Of a stretch of 64,000 bases of DNA, positions 23,641-35,300 are shown piece by piece. Position 1 is the first letter of the stretch. Every line of letters starts with the position of its first letter. The notes below the pieces were generated by a model. It searched no databases, had not been told where the DNA came from, and worked only from the letters and a program-made list of their open reading frames with translations. A program made the position numbers and the translations under genes. The stretch covers positions 32,591,786 to 32,655,785 of the forward strand of contig NC_063176.1 of the NCBI RefSeq assembly GCF_023159225.1. The letters run 5' to 3'. The stretch is from Perognathus longimembris pacificus. Taxonomy: Eukaryota; Chordata; Mammalia; Rodentia; Heteromyidae.

Positions 23641-25615
23641 TACTTGATTATTCAGTGTGATGTCATTATATCAATATGTCATGATTTGTGAATCCATTCA
23701 CCAGGTAGGTAATTACTTTCAAAGTTTAACTACAAAAGTGTTGTCATAAGTATTCAAGTAAAAGTCTTTTGTTGTTCCAACAGAGGTGCTTGAAAAGTTT
23801 GAGTCCCTTCTATCTAGATCAGTAGTTGTTAGAGTTAAACATGCTGATGTGTATTTAATATAATCTCATTAGAATCTTTATTGCATTACCATCGTTACAG
23901 CATTGGTTTATGTTTTATGTGTTTTCAATGCTTTTATTTCCTTGGCTATTATTTTATATCACTTTGCTCTGTATTAATGTAGCCATTGCCCACATTCTTT
24001 TATGTGTTCTCTCTTCATATATACACATACACACATACTCAAATATATAAATACGCAAATATGTACATTTCTCTTACTATTTTTACTATAATTTCAGGCA
24101 GTATTGTTGTTTTTACACAATGTGAATAGCTCTGTCCCTAACTGCTATATTTACATTCCAACACTTGATAAATTATTAATGTGCCTAATTTATTTCTTCA
24201 TCATTTCCTATTTGTTTTATATTTGCCTGTCTACTCTTTGTTTATCATTATTTTTTATTTTGCCAGTTTGGTGAACATTACATCGTTACTATAATTCTTT
24301 TACAGGTCTGGAGTCACTGCCTTACCATTCACACAACTTAGTATTTATAACAGGAACAGGTAAAATTGTAGTTATTTGTTACTTCTCCAAGTAAAAGATG
24401 AATATTGGAAATATAAAAGCAATGAATAAAAACTAAAGAAAAGAAACTAGTCTACACTGGCTATATAGATAATAAAAATTAACTATGTGTCGATCCTGAT
24501 TGAACAAGCCAAATGATGTCATTTTCTTCCATTTATCAGAAAGTATAATCTTATCTTAAATTTTTAAAAATAAATCTTTCATTGAATTTTACCCAGTCTT
24601 ATGGATTTCCAAAAACTGTTGTTTACATGAAGCTGAAAAGCTGAAATCCCTATTTATTTGTACATAAAGATTAAGAGAAAAAACGCAGAGGCAGATAATA
24701 ATAAATGCTTATTTTAATCAGAAAGCCTAAACTAATTAGGTAGTTTTACTCAACTATTTAATTCACATGCTTGCATTTTAACAAAAGGCAATGTATATAT
24801 TCATCTATTCAGAGGACAAGAACATCTTATATTCTCCCCCATGTCCACTATCCTACTTACCAAATACATCCCTAGTAAGTACATTGCCATTTGTATGTCT
24901 AGGGTAAGGAAATTTGTATCTGTGTTTAAAGTGATAAAATATCTTTTTCATATTTTTAAACTCTAAGAGACATCTTGTATTTCCTTCCTATTCACATGCA
25001 ATTAAACATGTATGTTTCATAATTAGAGTTATCATTTTAAACTCATTATGGCAATCTTTATGCATTTTATAAATCTGTGAGTGCTAAAATGAGATTGCTT
25101 TGGTATTCAAGATTGTTGTTTGCTTGTGCATTTCTTCTCTAAAAGCCATTATGTTGGATAATTTCATTTTACCAGTAACATGTGGCCAGTGAAAGATTTC
25201 TGTGATCTTACTTTTTTAAACCACTAAATTATCCAGCTACACCCAAAAAAACATACTTTACTATGGGAAAGAATTTTCATTTATATTAAAATTGTAGAAA
25301 AGGTAATACAGAAATTAATGTGATCACTTTTATTTTACTAACTAATCCAAACTTTATTTCTAAATCCTCTAACACATTCCTTGACTGGTCCTGAAAGAGA
25401 GTTAAGGGCTACTTCGTAGGTTCTACAATTTTAGTTATCACAATACTATTTTTTAATTGGGATAAAAATCCACAGGAAAGTAGAAATTTACAACATGATT
25501 CAAGAAAGTCTTCTGGATTACATTTATATTTTAAATAACCTGCTGATATATTTCTAACTTCATGCTACAGTTAGGAGATTAAGAAAGTAATCTCCTTAAA
25601 ATGCAGGTCATGACA
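23641..25615. other. Unassigned AT-rich DNA
   Basis: No gene, SINE or L1 recognised in nearly 2 kb. Short CA/TA-rich stretches occur near 24015-24060. Confidence 0.5.
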
Positions 25616-25900
25616 CCTGCATTTAGTTTCTTCTGGCTGTGGTAACCAACTGCCAGGAACTGAGTGGATTATAACCACAGCCGTCTATTATCCCAGGATC
25701 CTGGAGGAAAGATGTGTGAAGTCAAATGCTGACAGAGCTGTTTTGTCTGGATAGACACTTGGAGAAGTCATACTTTTGCTACTTTACATTTCATAATGGT
25801 TGCATGTATTACTTCACTTGTGGGTTAAAAAAAAAAAGAAAACACATCTCTCCCTCCATCTCCAAGGAGCCCTCTTTGTGTTGACGTCTTCTCTTCTGTC
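25616..25900 (+). repeat. Possible ancient mammalian interspersed repeat
   Basis: TTTAGTTTCTTCTGGCTGTG, then GTAACCAACTGCCAGGAACTGAGTGG, TCCTGGAGG and AAGTCAAATGCTGACAG follow the order of a widespread old mammalian repeat (Tttcctctggctgctgtaac...actgagtgg...ttctggagg...agtcc). I cannot name the family with confidence. An A-rich interruption lies at 25828-25842. Confidence 0.4.
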
Positions 25901-26772
25901 CAGTAAAGACTCTAGTTATTGTATTTAGGATGAGCATATGTTTAGCTCTTTTTCCAAATATGGATATACGTATGGGTTTTGCATGTTAGGAATTTGACAT
26001 ATTTTTGGTAGGGTCATATTTTGCCATGGATTGGTACTGATATATGTATGTTTATTTTTTCTGAGTCAGTCCTCAATGGAAGCTAAAATTACCTGAAACA
26101 CAGATTACATCATGCCTCTTCTCTGCAAAATTAAATATATCTACCTTCAATTCTTAGTTTTAAATAAAACATGGTTTGGTGAAGGTGCCCATTTTATACC
26201 ATATGAACTCATGTATTTCTTATTAATTAGATGTCTTTTAATAAATTCCATTTAATGTAATTGGAAACACAGACCTTTTCATCTTTGACACGAACTTCAC
26301 ATGGGCTCCTGATTCTGCTGGACATAACCTTCACATTCTTTGACAGTCTGTCTTCATCTAGTATGGCAAGGTGGCCCAGGCTTTTGTTTCCCCCTGGTAT
26401 GTTTTGTTTTTCTTTTAGAATTAAATGGAATATTAAGAAAACAATTCAGCTACTGACTTAGTGTTTCTCATTCATCTGAGATGATTGTTGTTTCCAGGTC
26501 CTTTATATTAAAGAAGAGTAGAATTTGTAGGCATATGTGTAAGTGTAAAAGACCTATAAATATATGATATTCTTTTCAAATTAAATAGAAGATTATAGTG
26601 TTTTAAATTAACCACCTTTTCCTCTATATCTGCACTTTCTTTATTCTACCCCTAACAATCCTGGTACTTAAGAATCCTGATGCTTGAATAGCTTCCAATC
26701 ACCACTCATTTTCTTCCATATGATTAATAGACTTTCACAATACTACAACCATTTGTCACTACTGGAAAAGTC
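25901..26772. other. Unassigned AT-rich DNA
   Basis: No recognised feature up to the target duplication of the L1/U1 chimera. Confidence 0.5.
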
Positions 26773-26787
26773 TCTGTGTATTCTTTT
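26773..26787 (+). repeat. Target-site duplication, left copy
   Basis: TCTGTGTATTCTTTT, repeated exactly at 27020-27034. The uninterrupted target would have read TTCTTTT/AAAAATG, an L1-endonuclease-type TTTT/AA nick site. Confidence 0.93.
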
Positions 26788-26895
26788 TTTTTCCATTCCT
26801 TTATTGTCAAAGTGAGGTACAGAGGGTTTACAGTTTCATACGTAAAGCAGTGCATATATTTCTTATCCAACTTGTTACCTCCTCCCTCATGTTTC
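26788..26895 (-). mobile_element. L1 3' tail forming half of an L1/U1 chimera
   Basis: Minus-strand terminal part of the L1 3' UTR: T-rich tail side, TTTATTGTCAAAGTGAGGTACAGAGGG, GTTTCATACGTAAAGCAG, and CAACTTGTTACCTCCTCCCTCAT, after which the match stops at about 26894. Only about 100 bases of L1 are present. It is joined to U1 snRNA sequence in the opposite orientation. Confidence 0.95.
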
Positions 26896-27019
26896 CCTGG
26901 CAGGGGAAATATAATCATGCAGGTGGTTTTTCCCGGGCAAGGCTTTCCAGTTGCACTTGAGGCACACTGAACCTCTGCGATTTCTCCACATAGGAGAAAC
27001 TCGACCACATAATTTGTGA
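26896..27019 (+). pseudogene. U1 snRNA retropseudogene (chimeric, inverted relative to L1 tail)
   Basis: Plus-strand match to spliceosomal U1 snRNA from about nucleotide 8 to 131. Landmarks in order: CCTGGCAGGGG (26896-26906, stem-loop I region), AGGTGGTTTTTCCCGGGCAAGG, GTTGCACTTG, CTCTGCGATTTCTCCACATAGGAGAAACTCGA (stem-loop III region), and CATAATTTGTGA covering most of the Sm site. The first 7 bases, including the 5' splice-site pairing sequence core, and the terminal stem-loop IV are missing, and many substitutions are present, so it cannot make functional U1. It lacks a U1-type promoter. It lies head-to-head with the L1 tail and shares its 15-bp target duplication, so both were inserted in one event. 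Confidence 0.95.
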
Positions 27020-27034
27020 TCTGTGTATTCTTTT
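27020..27034 (+). repeat. Target-site duplication, right copy
   Basis: TCTGTGTATTCTTTT, identical to 26773-26787, immediately after the last U1-like bases and followed by AAAAATG. Confidence 0.93.
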
Positions 27035-27054
27035 AAAAATGACCTTTCCTAAAT

Positions 27055-27288
27055 CTGGGCACAGTGGCCACAATCCTAGATGTTCAGACAGACAAGATCT
27101 GAGGATTCAGTTCAAAGTCAGCCCAGGCTGAAAAGTCCCTGAAACTTACGTTCAACAAATCACCAAAAAGTCAGAAGCAGTGGCTCAAGTGATAGAGCAC
27201 TAGTTTTTAGCAAAAATGCTCAGGCATAATACCCAGGCCCTCAGTTCAAACCCCACAACTGACATAAAGAAAAAGAAAACAAAAAAAG
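27055..27288 (+). mobile_element. Composite 7SL/tRNA SINE
   Basis: The left arm opens CTGGGCACAGTGGCCACAATCCTAG and includes TCTGAGGATTCAGTTCAAAG. The right arm has AGTGGCTCAAGTGATAGAGCACTAG and CCTCAGTTCAAACCCCACAAC, then an A-rich tail. Moderately diverged full-length copy starting 20 bases after the U1 chimera. Confidence 0.87.
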
Positions 27289-27780
27289 GTTCCTTTCTTT
27301 AACTGTTTTCTCTGTGTTTTTAATATGGTACTTTGAGGAAACTGAGAATTATGCAACTGCTATTGTGGCCTTTCCATAAACCCAAGCATGACTTGTATTT
27401 TCATTTCATATTGTTTTTCCAGTTCAAACTCATGGGTAAATGTAGCTATGTTCCATTATTTTTTTTCTCAAATATCACATGCATTTATGTAAATAAGCAA
27501 AATATATTTATTTTTGTCAAGTTAATGTTTATTAAATGATATGTTTTAGGTGTACAGCCAGTGTTTCTATAAATATTCTATTCTTGTGCATTTTTACTAG
27601 GACACACAAGAAAATAAAATATGATGGCCCATGGTTTGGATACAGAATAACTATAGGATCATTCTAACAATGTGGAAGGCTTTAAAAAAAACCAGCATAG
27701 CATTTTCTCTATAAAACTTAATATTATCTAAAAGTCATAACTTCCATTTTAAATTATTTGTAAAGATTACAAGTCATTTA
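27289..27780. other. Unassigned AT-rich DNA
   Basis: Nothing recognised. Confidence 0.5.
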
Positions 27781-28290
27781 GGTCATTGTTCTGAATGCAA
27801 AGAAGTCCAAGATTAATAGGCAGAAAGAATCAGTGACCAGTACAGGTTTTCATCCTATTGCTATGGCAGATGGCCTAACTTAGCAAATAGAAGAAATGGG
27901 AGATCATGTCTGTCTCCCTCCTTTCGCTGGGTGACACTGGATCATTCTTAGCTACTCAGGTGGCTGAGCTCTGAGGATTAGGGTTCAAAGCCATTCTGGG
28001 AAGAAAAACTTTTGAGATTCTTATCTTTGTGAATCCAGAAGTAGAAATGTGGCTGAAGTGATTGCCAATCATAAATGAAAAAGCTATGGGACAATGCCCA
28101 GGACCTGAGTTCAACCCCAGTACCAGAACAAATAATAGAACAAATTGTTTTGTTTTAAAGGCCAAAGTCATTTTCCCACCATGATTCCCATCCATAGGAC
28201 CCCATCCCATCCTATTTACCTCCTAAAGGCCCACATTTACAAATACAATTGACATGTTATGTATCCAACACATTCAAACCATAAGAGTTC
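27781..28290 (+). repeat. Possible ancient mammalian repeat split by a SINE
   Basis: AAGAAGTCCAAGATTAATAGGCAG on the left (27800) and TTTACCTCCTAAAGGCCCAC...ATTCAAACCATAAGAG on the right (28216-28286) match the middle and end of the same old repeat type suggested at 25616-25900 (agtccaagatcaagg...cctcctaaaggcccc...cattcagaccata). A composite SINE at 27926-28140 interrupts it. Family name not certain. Confidence 0.45.
27926..28140 (+). mobile_element. Composite 7SL/tRNA SINE, diverged
   Basis: GCTGGGTGACACTGG, TTAGCTACTCAGGTGGCTGAG, TCTGAGGATTAGGGTTCAAAGCC in the left arm; a diverged right arm with GGCTGAAGTGATTGCC and CCTGAGTTCAACCCCAGTACC. The tail is only weakly A-rich. Confidence 0.8.
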
Positions 28291-29551
28291 TCCTAACTCT
28301 CTCCTATTATTCATTAGTATGAAAATCCCTAAAATTTCATTGTACCTTGTGGCCTATCATTTTCCCCTTTTATTTGTATAAAACTTTGAAAATACAAGGA
28401 AAAGTCAGAAAGACATCTAGACATGTCCGGAAATCTTAAGAACAGAGGCAAAATATTTATAAATGTGCATAGTAATGTATAGATATATTATCTATATCAG
28501 AAATTATTATTTTTGTCTTTCTAGTTGAATTGAATGGAAAGCTGGACAAGAGTTGCCAGCATGACTCTGATAGCAAAAATGGCTCTTAGAGACTTATACA
28601 GACTCCCTATATTAAGTTTTCAATTATGTCATTTGCAGTTACATGGAGTTATGCATGATTTTTAGTGGAAGTAATTAGAGATGTGCACCTGTTACCATGT
28701 CTAGATTGAAGATTCCAACAGAACAAATATATGTTCTTTGCTTATTCATATATCTCCAGTGTATAGCATGATACTTGTTCATAGTAAATGTTCTTATTTG
28801 TTAAATAGAATGTGCATAGAAAAAAGACTTGGGCCATGAAAACCCTTGCACTTATTTAATAATTCACTGCAAAATATTTTGTGAGCTGAATTGTAGGACT
28901 TAAATGTGTAATGAAAACAAATTTATGGCATTGTGTAGTTTAGTCATAGCACAGAGGTAGTAAATTGCCTATATAGTTCTAAATTTTATTAAAATTAAAC
29001 AGTTATGAATGGCAAGAAAATAAAAAATGCAGCTAAACATGTATTTCAACACATATTTAAGAAAAGTAAAAAAATGTTTATTTGGAAGTATATCAGGCTG
29101 AACCCTATTAATATATAGAGGTAATAACTGTTAAAAATTTCAAAAGGGAAAACCTGAACTAAAATGTTTTTCATTATAAAATATAGAGAAATGCAATTTA
29201 TATTCAAATATGCATATATTATAATTCAGAATAAGTAGGTAAAATTTATAAAACAATAAAACAGACAGTCCTCAGTTTTTATGATGTGCTATTAAAACAA
29301 GCTATAAAACATTGTCAGCTAGAAGCAATGTACACAGTATAGCCCATTAACTGAAAATATTTATTCAGTGGTTTATATCAATAAAATCCAATGGCTACTG
29401 CTTTGAACATTGTATAGCTGAATTGGAAAATCAAAACACCTAAGTATTATATTACTGAGTCCAATTTTGAATAAATAATTGGATCTCAATTCCATTGGGA
29501 AGTAGTAAACCTTCATAACAGACAATCCATCACCTTTCTGAGACAAGATGT
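28291..29551. other. Unassigned AT-rich DNA
   Basis: No gene or repeat recognised. Confidence 0.5.
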
Positions 29552-29815
29552 TTCTTTTTTTTTAAGGATCGAATCTTGGAGTCTTTATTAGAGCATTAGT
29601 AGTCTGCGGGCAGCCAATTGTTACAAAAGCCTGCAGTCCAAAAATAGACTTAACACTGTCAGGAAACAGACTAAAGAGGGAAGAAAGAGCAACAACAACA
29701 ACAAAACCAATTCAGCTTCAATGGAGAGCTGAAGTGGGACACCATGGTGACCGGAGATGAGCCAGGAGACAGAACATAGGACACAAAGACAGAGACATGT
29801 GGCATGGCATCTTCC
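29552..29815 (-). pseudogene. Poly(A)-tailed retrocopy 3' end, parent unknown
   Basis: On minus, about 230 bases of balanced composition end with CTAATAAAGACTCC (AATAAA complement at 29584-29589), 20 bases, then an A run (29554-29563). This is a processed 3' end. The parent could be a host mRNA or an LTR transcript (AATAAAGACTC is common at LTR R ends). No coding frame is recognised. A TTA microsatellite follows its left-reading 5' end. Confidence 0.5.
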
Positions 29816-29841
29816 TATTATTATTATTATTATTATTATTA
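29816..29841 (+). repeat. (TTA)n microsatellite
   Basis: About eight TTA units next to the 5' side of the minus-strand retrocopy. Confidence 0.95.
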
Positions 29842-30274
29842 CTGTTGTTATTGACAGACAATGGGACTAATTATATTAAAGGGCATAAGGTTCATAGTTA
29901 CAATGAGTTTGTTCAAACTCTCTTCTTCAAATGTAGAATCCACTGATGTTTTATTTGCATAATTAAGAACTATGTAAGCACAGTAACACATTTTCATATT
30001 TGTAATTTTATTGATTTAACAGAGCAGAGAGTTTTGGTGATGTTAAGACCATATTATGGGTGAAGCTGCTCTGTATGACATTGCATTGGTTCACATATTG
30101 CCCAAAATAATATTATGTGCAGCATTAAGAGTGTGCTTTAAGATAAGCTCTGGATTTGGGGGGACAATGATATGCCACTTTCATTTCATCCCCTTGAACA
30201 AATCTACTCTTGAACAAATGAAAAAAAGAAAATGACAAATTCTTTTGACACAGAACCGTTATAAGTAGTCTCTA
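29842..30274. other. Unassigned DNA
   Basis: Nothing recognised before the weak SINE remnant at 30275. Confidence 0.45.
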
Positions 30275-30365
30275 AGCAGGCACCTTGTCACATTTCTATA
30301 ATCCCAACCACTCAGAACATAGAAATCAAATGACCAAGTTTCTAAGACAGCCCAAGCAAACAGAT
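30275..30365 (+). mobile_element. Degraded 7SL-like SINE left arm
   Basis: GCACCTTGTCACATTTCTATAATCCCAACCACTCAGAA and ACCAAGTTTCTAAGACAGCCCA keep the order of the composite SINE left arm (ggctcacgcctgtaatcctagctactcagg...agcccag). Low identity. Confidence 0.4.
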
Positions 30366-30649
30366 AATGAGGCTACCCCTCCCCCCATCGTAAGCAATAA
30401 GATAGTATGGTGACCTTTTCCTTTGAGCCTGGCTATGCAGGGCCACACATAGAAGAAATGGTGACTAAGGACTGCCTGGGGCAAACATGCAAGTCTGGAC
30501 CTAAAAATTAACTAAAGTAAGAAAGGTCTGTGGTTTTATAAGGCACCAGGCTAGCAAGAATAAAATCCTAATCTCCAACCCATGTTCTTCTAGGGGGTGG
30601 GTGGGATTCTAACCCTGATAGACACAGGTATGAACAATCAAGAGGGCAA
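30366..30649. other. Unassigned DNA
   Basis: No clear assignment. The part after about 30590 may be highly diverged L1 ORF2 continuing into the next feature. Confidence 0.4.
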
Positions 30650-31296
30650 TAGGATATCCTAGAAAGAAGGCCTTGAAAAGAAAGACATTCTGACAAATGG
30701 GATTGCATTAAACTGCAGAGCTTCTGCATGGCAAAGGGCATAACTAACAAGATGAATAGAAAGCCCACATATTGGGAGAAGATCTTCCCTAGCCATACAA
30801 CATACAAGGGCCTCATACCTAAAATACACTTAGAACTCAAAAAATTAAATTTCCCCAAAACAAATCCTCAAAGAAACAACCACTCCATTAATAAGTGTGC
30901 TAAAGACTTAAAAAGAGACTTCTTGGAAGAGAAAATAAAAAGGCCAATAGACACATGAAGAAATGCTCAACATCTCTTGCCATAAAAGAAATGGAAATCA
31001 AAACAATATTGAGATTCCATGTCATCTCAGTTAGAATGGCCATTATCAAGAAATCTAATGACAACAGGTACTGGTGAGGATTTGGCCAAAAAGGAACACT
31101 ACTCTACTGTTGATGAAGGTATAAACTCGTCAACCACTCTGGAAAGTAGTATGAAGGTTCCTCAAAAGTCTAAACTTAGAGCTTCCCTATGACCCAGAAA
31201 TCCCACTCCTGGGCATTTACCCAAATAACCACAAACCAACCTGCACTAAAGCCACCAGCACAATCATGCTCATTGCAACATTTACCATAGCTAAGA
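30650..31296 (+). pseudogene. L1 ORF2 C-terminal fragment
   Basis: Sense ORF2 from the GACAAATGGGATTGCATTAAACTGCAGAGC block (30693) through TTAAAAAGAGACTTC, CATAAAAGAAATG, GGAACACTACTCTACTG and TATGACCCAGAAATCCCACTCCTGGGC to CATTGCAACATTTACCATAGC (31290). It stops before the 3' UTR, so both ends are missing. Stops and frameshifts interrupt it. More diverged than the inverted copies, so probably older. Confidence 0.92.
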
Positions 31297-31395
31297 TATA
31301 GAACAATGGCGGGAGGCGTCTCTCAAGTGGTAACACCCCTGCCTAGCAAACTCAAACTCCTGAGTTCAAACCACAGTATAACAAAAACAAAAAAA
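31297..31395 (+). mobile_element. Monomeric tRNA-like SINE
   Basis: GGCGGGAGGCGTCTCTCAAGTGGTAACACCCCTGCCTAGC, then CTGAGTTCAAACCACAGTA (B-box relic) and an A-rich tail. A single tRNA-like unit abutting the truncated 3' side of the L1 fragment. Confidence 0.7.
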
Positions 31396-33941
31396 TTTCA
31401 TTCTGAAAGATTAGATAGTATAGAAATGTGTAGTAAATATTACTACATTGATCCTCCTAGAGTAAGATAACATTATGGCAAACACATAGCTTACAATGTC
31501 CTGACTATATACTTACTACTATGTTAGATGAAGCAGATAATTATTTTTTAGGATGTGAGAGGAATGTGTTTTTCACTTGAAGAATAAGAATATTGTGCTT
31601 TGGGGGAAATAAAAGAATATTGTGCTCTTAGCCATATGCTTTCCATTCAGTTACTCACCATAATGATCAATCCATAGTAATTCAGAACTGACTCCCCAAA
31701 TCTAAGAAGATATACATGGTAATCTATACTCAGTAAATATCACATGATCAGAACTGTTGAAGAAACAGGAGAAAATCCCCTGGATACAGAGAGTTGTAGC
31801 AATGTTGGAGGAAGAACTCAAGGGAGAAACCAGAACAAGAAATAGTTGTTCAATATTGTTACATCTTCACATATTTCCTAGGAGAATCCCAGGTCTCTAA
31901 AATAATCTGATGGTCCTTAGGTATCTCATTCATTCCATTCTCCTGTGTCTGGTTTTCCTACAAAAGCCTTTGAGTGCAAAATGTCAAATCAAACTTTATT
32001 TCAATAGATTTCATATTCCCCTCTTATAACCTTAATTGGCAACGATAACACAAAAGTTCTCAAAATGATATCATTTTTCTCATGCCACATATCCACCATA
32101 CCATAAGATTTCCTTAGTTTTGCCATCACAGTACAGCTTTTTTAAAAATTCTATCAATTTTCTGTTTTGAAGAACACCATTTTCCATTCAACTATATCAT
32201 TATTACAACCCTATTTGAAAGATTTCTCCTAATCATTCTTTCATCTCTCCACATTCTGAAAACCTTTCTTACTGGCATCCTATGGCTAAGAGTTATCATT
32301 TCCCCTTCTGTTCTTCAAGTTGAATATTTTCTTACATTCTGAAAACTGAGTATAGCTGTGGAACTGTAATTAAACAAAGACTTAAATAACACTATGCTAA
32401 ATCGATGCTGCAATTGTTCATTATATTATTTTAAGCTTATTATTCATATTGAAAATAATAAAAATAGGACATCAAAGCAATACCTTCAGTGCTGTATATC
32501 AGTGAGTAATAATCCTGATCATAACTTTGACCTTGTCTTTTTCTTCATTTTCAAACACCAATGAAGATGCCAAATTTTTTCCAGGCCCACAGATAGTATT
32601 TCTTACAATGTTTATTTCTAACTTTCCCTTGGAGAACAGTGTTCAAGTCAGGTATTTTTGTGAGCACAGGTATTCATCTTGCCTTCGATTAATGGTGACT
32701 ACATTATGGCTCTCTGGCTTTGCTGACTTCTTATTTTATACTTTGAGTCATGACTTTTGCAACTTGATAGAACTTCTGTGATCCAAGTTTAGACTGGCTA
32801 AGGAGGTCCTCATTTCTCTGTCTGTTTGTGGGGGCTTACAATTTTGCTTTTAATGTGGTAGTTGTAATTAACTATTTGCTAACATCCAGAAATAGAATAG
32901 AAATGCTATCTTTACTATTTCTGCCAGGTGGAGATGGTTGTCTGTATTAATATTAAGCACTGATCTGTGTCTTGCTGTGTTGCTATTTCTATATGCTTAT
33001 GGATAGCTAATCGTTTCTTTAGTTTTACAGAAATATTTACTACCATCAATAATCACTTTCTCCATTTTATATTGACAATCTTAGTTCCTATATTACTCTT
33101 TACTGTTTCTTCTTAGTAAAATTAGTGTTTGTAAAAATCCTTTTTGAAAATACCAACAAACTTCTCACACTTATTTATGCATATACTATAAAAATTATAA
33201 AATTTCCCTGAAATCTCAAATTCATTTTGTGTTTTAATATTTTACAAAGTGAAAATAGTATCCTAAGCTGGATTCCCCATTTCCATTACTTGAGATTTAG
33301 AAGACATTTTAATGTTTGTGTTGTCTGCATAAAAAAATCTTTTTTTTGCTTTTTACTGTATGTATTATTTAAGAAAACAAATTAATTATACCATGCTCTG
33401 GGTTGGCCTAATAAAAATATGTCACTTTATCTATGATCCATGTGTATGAAATAGATGGTATAATTTTCCTGTAAATAAGAAAAGGCCTCAAAGACACTAA
33501 GTAGCTAAGTTTAAAAAATTAGTATATAACTGAAATTAAAATCTTACTTGGGCCTAGTCTAGGTCGCTGCTTATTCTAAAAGAGTACTTGGCATTTCTTA
33601 TGTAAAGCTTGATTAGTCACATCAGCAAGTCTGCTGAATGAACAAACGCTACTCACATCTGGAGAGATAAATTCACTCTGTTGCAGTAGTGTATTACATT
33701 CCAGAAAGCCACACTGGAGGTTTAATGCTCTTACCTTTCCATGCTGACAGAGAAACAGAAATTGACTTTTATACTTTATGTCTACTTATATCTATCAACC
33801 TACCATATCATAAAATCAATGAATCCTGTCATGTAAATGTAGGTCTTAATCTACCCACTAAAATTTTCATCTTACATGTTTTAATACTCATCTTTGAGAA
33901 GTTCAGTTCACTGATGTCGACATGAAATGTGGAGTTTCTTT

Positions 33942-33976
<35 letters not shown>

Positions 33977-34576
33977 AATATTCCATGTTTGTTTGGGAGG
34001 GAATGTGTAAGCCCAAAATCCAGTATTATTTTTCTCAAATCACAGTATGTCAAAAATGATTGAACTTGGAGACAAGGTCTGTAAAGTAATAAGGTAAAAC
34101 TAGTATACCATTTGGTCTCTCTTTTTGCTTCTTGACTAATTAGAATGCCAGTCAATGTGTTTCATTTGTGTCAGCACTAAGTTGATTTGGGTTTTTTATC
34201 TTCCCAGTCATCTAATTATTTTGCCTCTTTGAATGTTTGGCATTTTTATTTAATGTTAGTCATCACAAAGTTTCCTTTTTATGGTTTTGAATATTTTTTA
34301 TTCTTATAGATATTCAAAATATATTTGGGAAAATACTTAAGTATTTTGACTACAGTTTCATCATTTGGGGGTTTTTCTTTTGAGATTTCTTAGACAAAAC
34401 CAGACAAGAATTACTGTGGTTGATTATTCCCTACCATTAACACAAGGCAATTCTGAATCTTCTATCTAAAGACTATTCTCTCTCATAGGATGGCTGACAG
34501 GAACAGCATGATTATATTGTGCTGGCCTAGGAAAAACATGGTGTTTATATTTTCGGTCTTTAAAATTTTCTTGCAG
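31396..34576. other. Unassigned AT-rich DNA
   Basis: More than 3 kb without recognisable genes or dispersed repeats apart from the TA repeat at 33943-33974. Open frames near 32527 and 33689 (about 80 codons) show no domain. Confidence 0.5.
33943..33974 (+). repeat. (TA)n microsatellite
   Basis: About 16 uninterrupted TA units. Confidence 0.97.
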
Positions 34577-34774
34577 AGTCTGGGAGCGTGGCTTAATGGT
34601 AGAGTGCTTGCCTAGCATGCATGAAGTACTGGGTTTGAGTCCTCAGCACCACATACACAGAAAAAGCCAGAAGTGGTGCTGTGGCTCAAGAGGCAGAGTG
34701 CTGGCCTTAAACAAAAGGAAGCCAGAGACAGTTCTCAGGTCTTGAGTCGCAAGCCCCAGGACTGAAAAAAAAAA
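34577..34774 (+). mobile_element. Dimeric tRNA-derived SINE, older variant
   Basis: GGAGCGTGGCTTAATGGTAGAGTGCTTGCCTAGCATGC is the ID-like left arm, with GGGTTTGAGTCC in place of the B box. The right arm has GGCTCAAGAGGCAGAGTGC. A CTTGCAGA/CCTGCAGA near-repeat (about 34570 and 34776) flanks it and is a candidate short target duplication. Confidence 0.9.
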
Positions 34775-34783
34775 TCCTGCAGA

Positions 34784-35095
34784 ATTTGGATATGAATTCA
34801 CTAACAAACACCAATGAGTGCTAATGAACCAAGCACCTCTGAAGGCTCTGAAGTTCTCTGTACATGAACTACTTTTTTTCTAGAATTTTGAACAGTGAAT
34901 TCCAGTATCTTTTTTCTTCTTAGCTTCTTGCTACTTTAAAAAAAAATTTTGTCAAGTCCTCTTTAATCTTGAGAATCTCAACTCTACATAGCTTAAAAGA
35001 GACAAATGTTAAAGACAAACACAACTAACAATTTTGTCCTTTTTTCTGTTTTGTTTATGTGTTGTGTGTGTATGTGTGTGTTGTGTGTTTGTATG
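34784..35095. other. Unassigned DNA
   Basis: Nothing recognised; ends in a GT-rich stretch (35056-35090). Confidence 0.45.
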
Positions 35096-35300
35096 TGAAT
35101 CAGTCCTAGTGTTGAAATAAGGGTCTCACTGGTCTTTCTTGATCTCAATTGGTACTCTATCCTAAAAAGCCATACCTTCAGCTTGACATTTTGCTGGTTA
35201 ATTGGGGATGGAGTCTCGTTGACTTTTTGTCCCTAGGTAAGCCTCAATCCTCTGATCATACTTTAAGAAGTAAGCTACCACTGCCCAGATTATCTGACTT
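35096..35300 (-). mobile_element. Composite SINE, antisense, diverged
   Basis: In minus orientation: the TTTGCTGGTTAATTGGGGATGGAGTCTC linker (35190-35217), CCTAGGTAAGCCTCAATCCTCTGATCATAC (antisense left arm), and TAAGCTACCACTGCCCAG at the 5' end. The tRNA-like arm on the left is heavily decayed. Confidence 0.75.

Noticed and set aside
26896..27019. Functional U1 snRNA gene
   Set aside because: Both ends are missing, substitutions are numerous, and it sits inside an L1-type target duplication without a U1 promoter.
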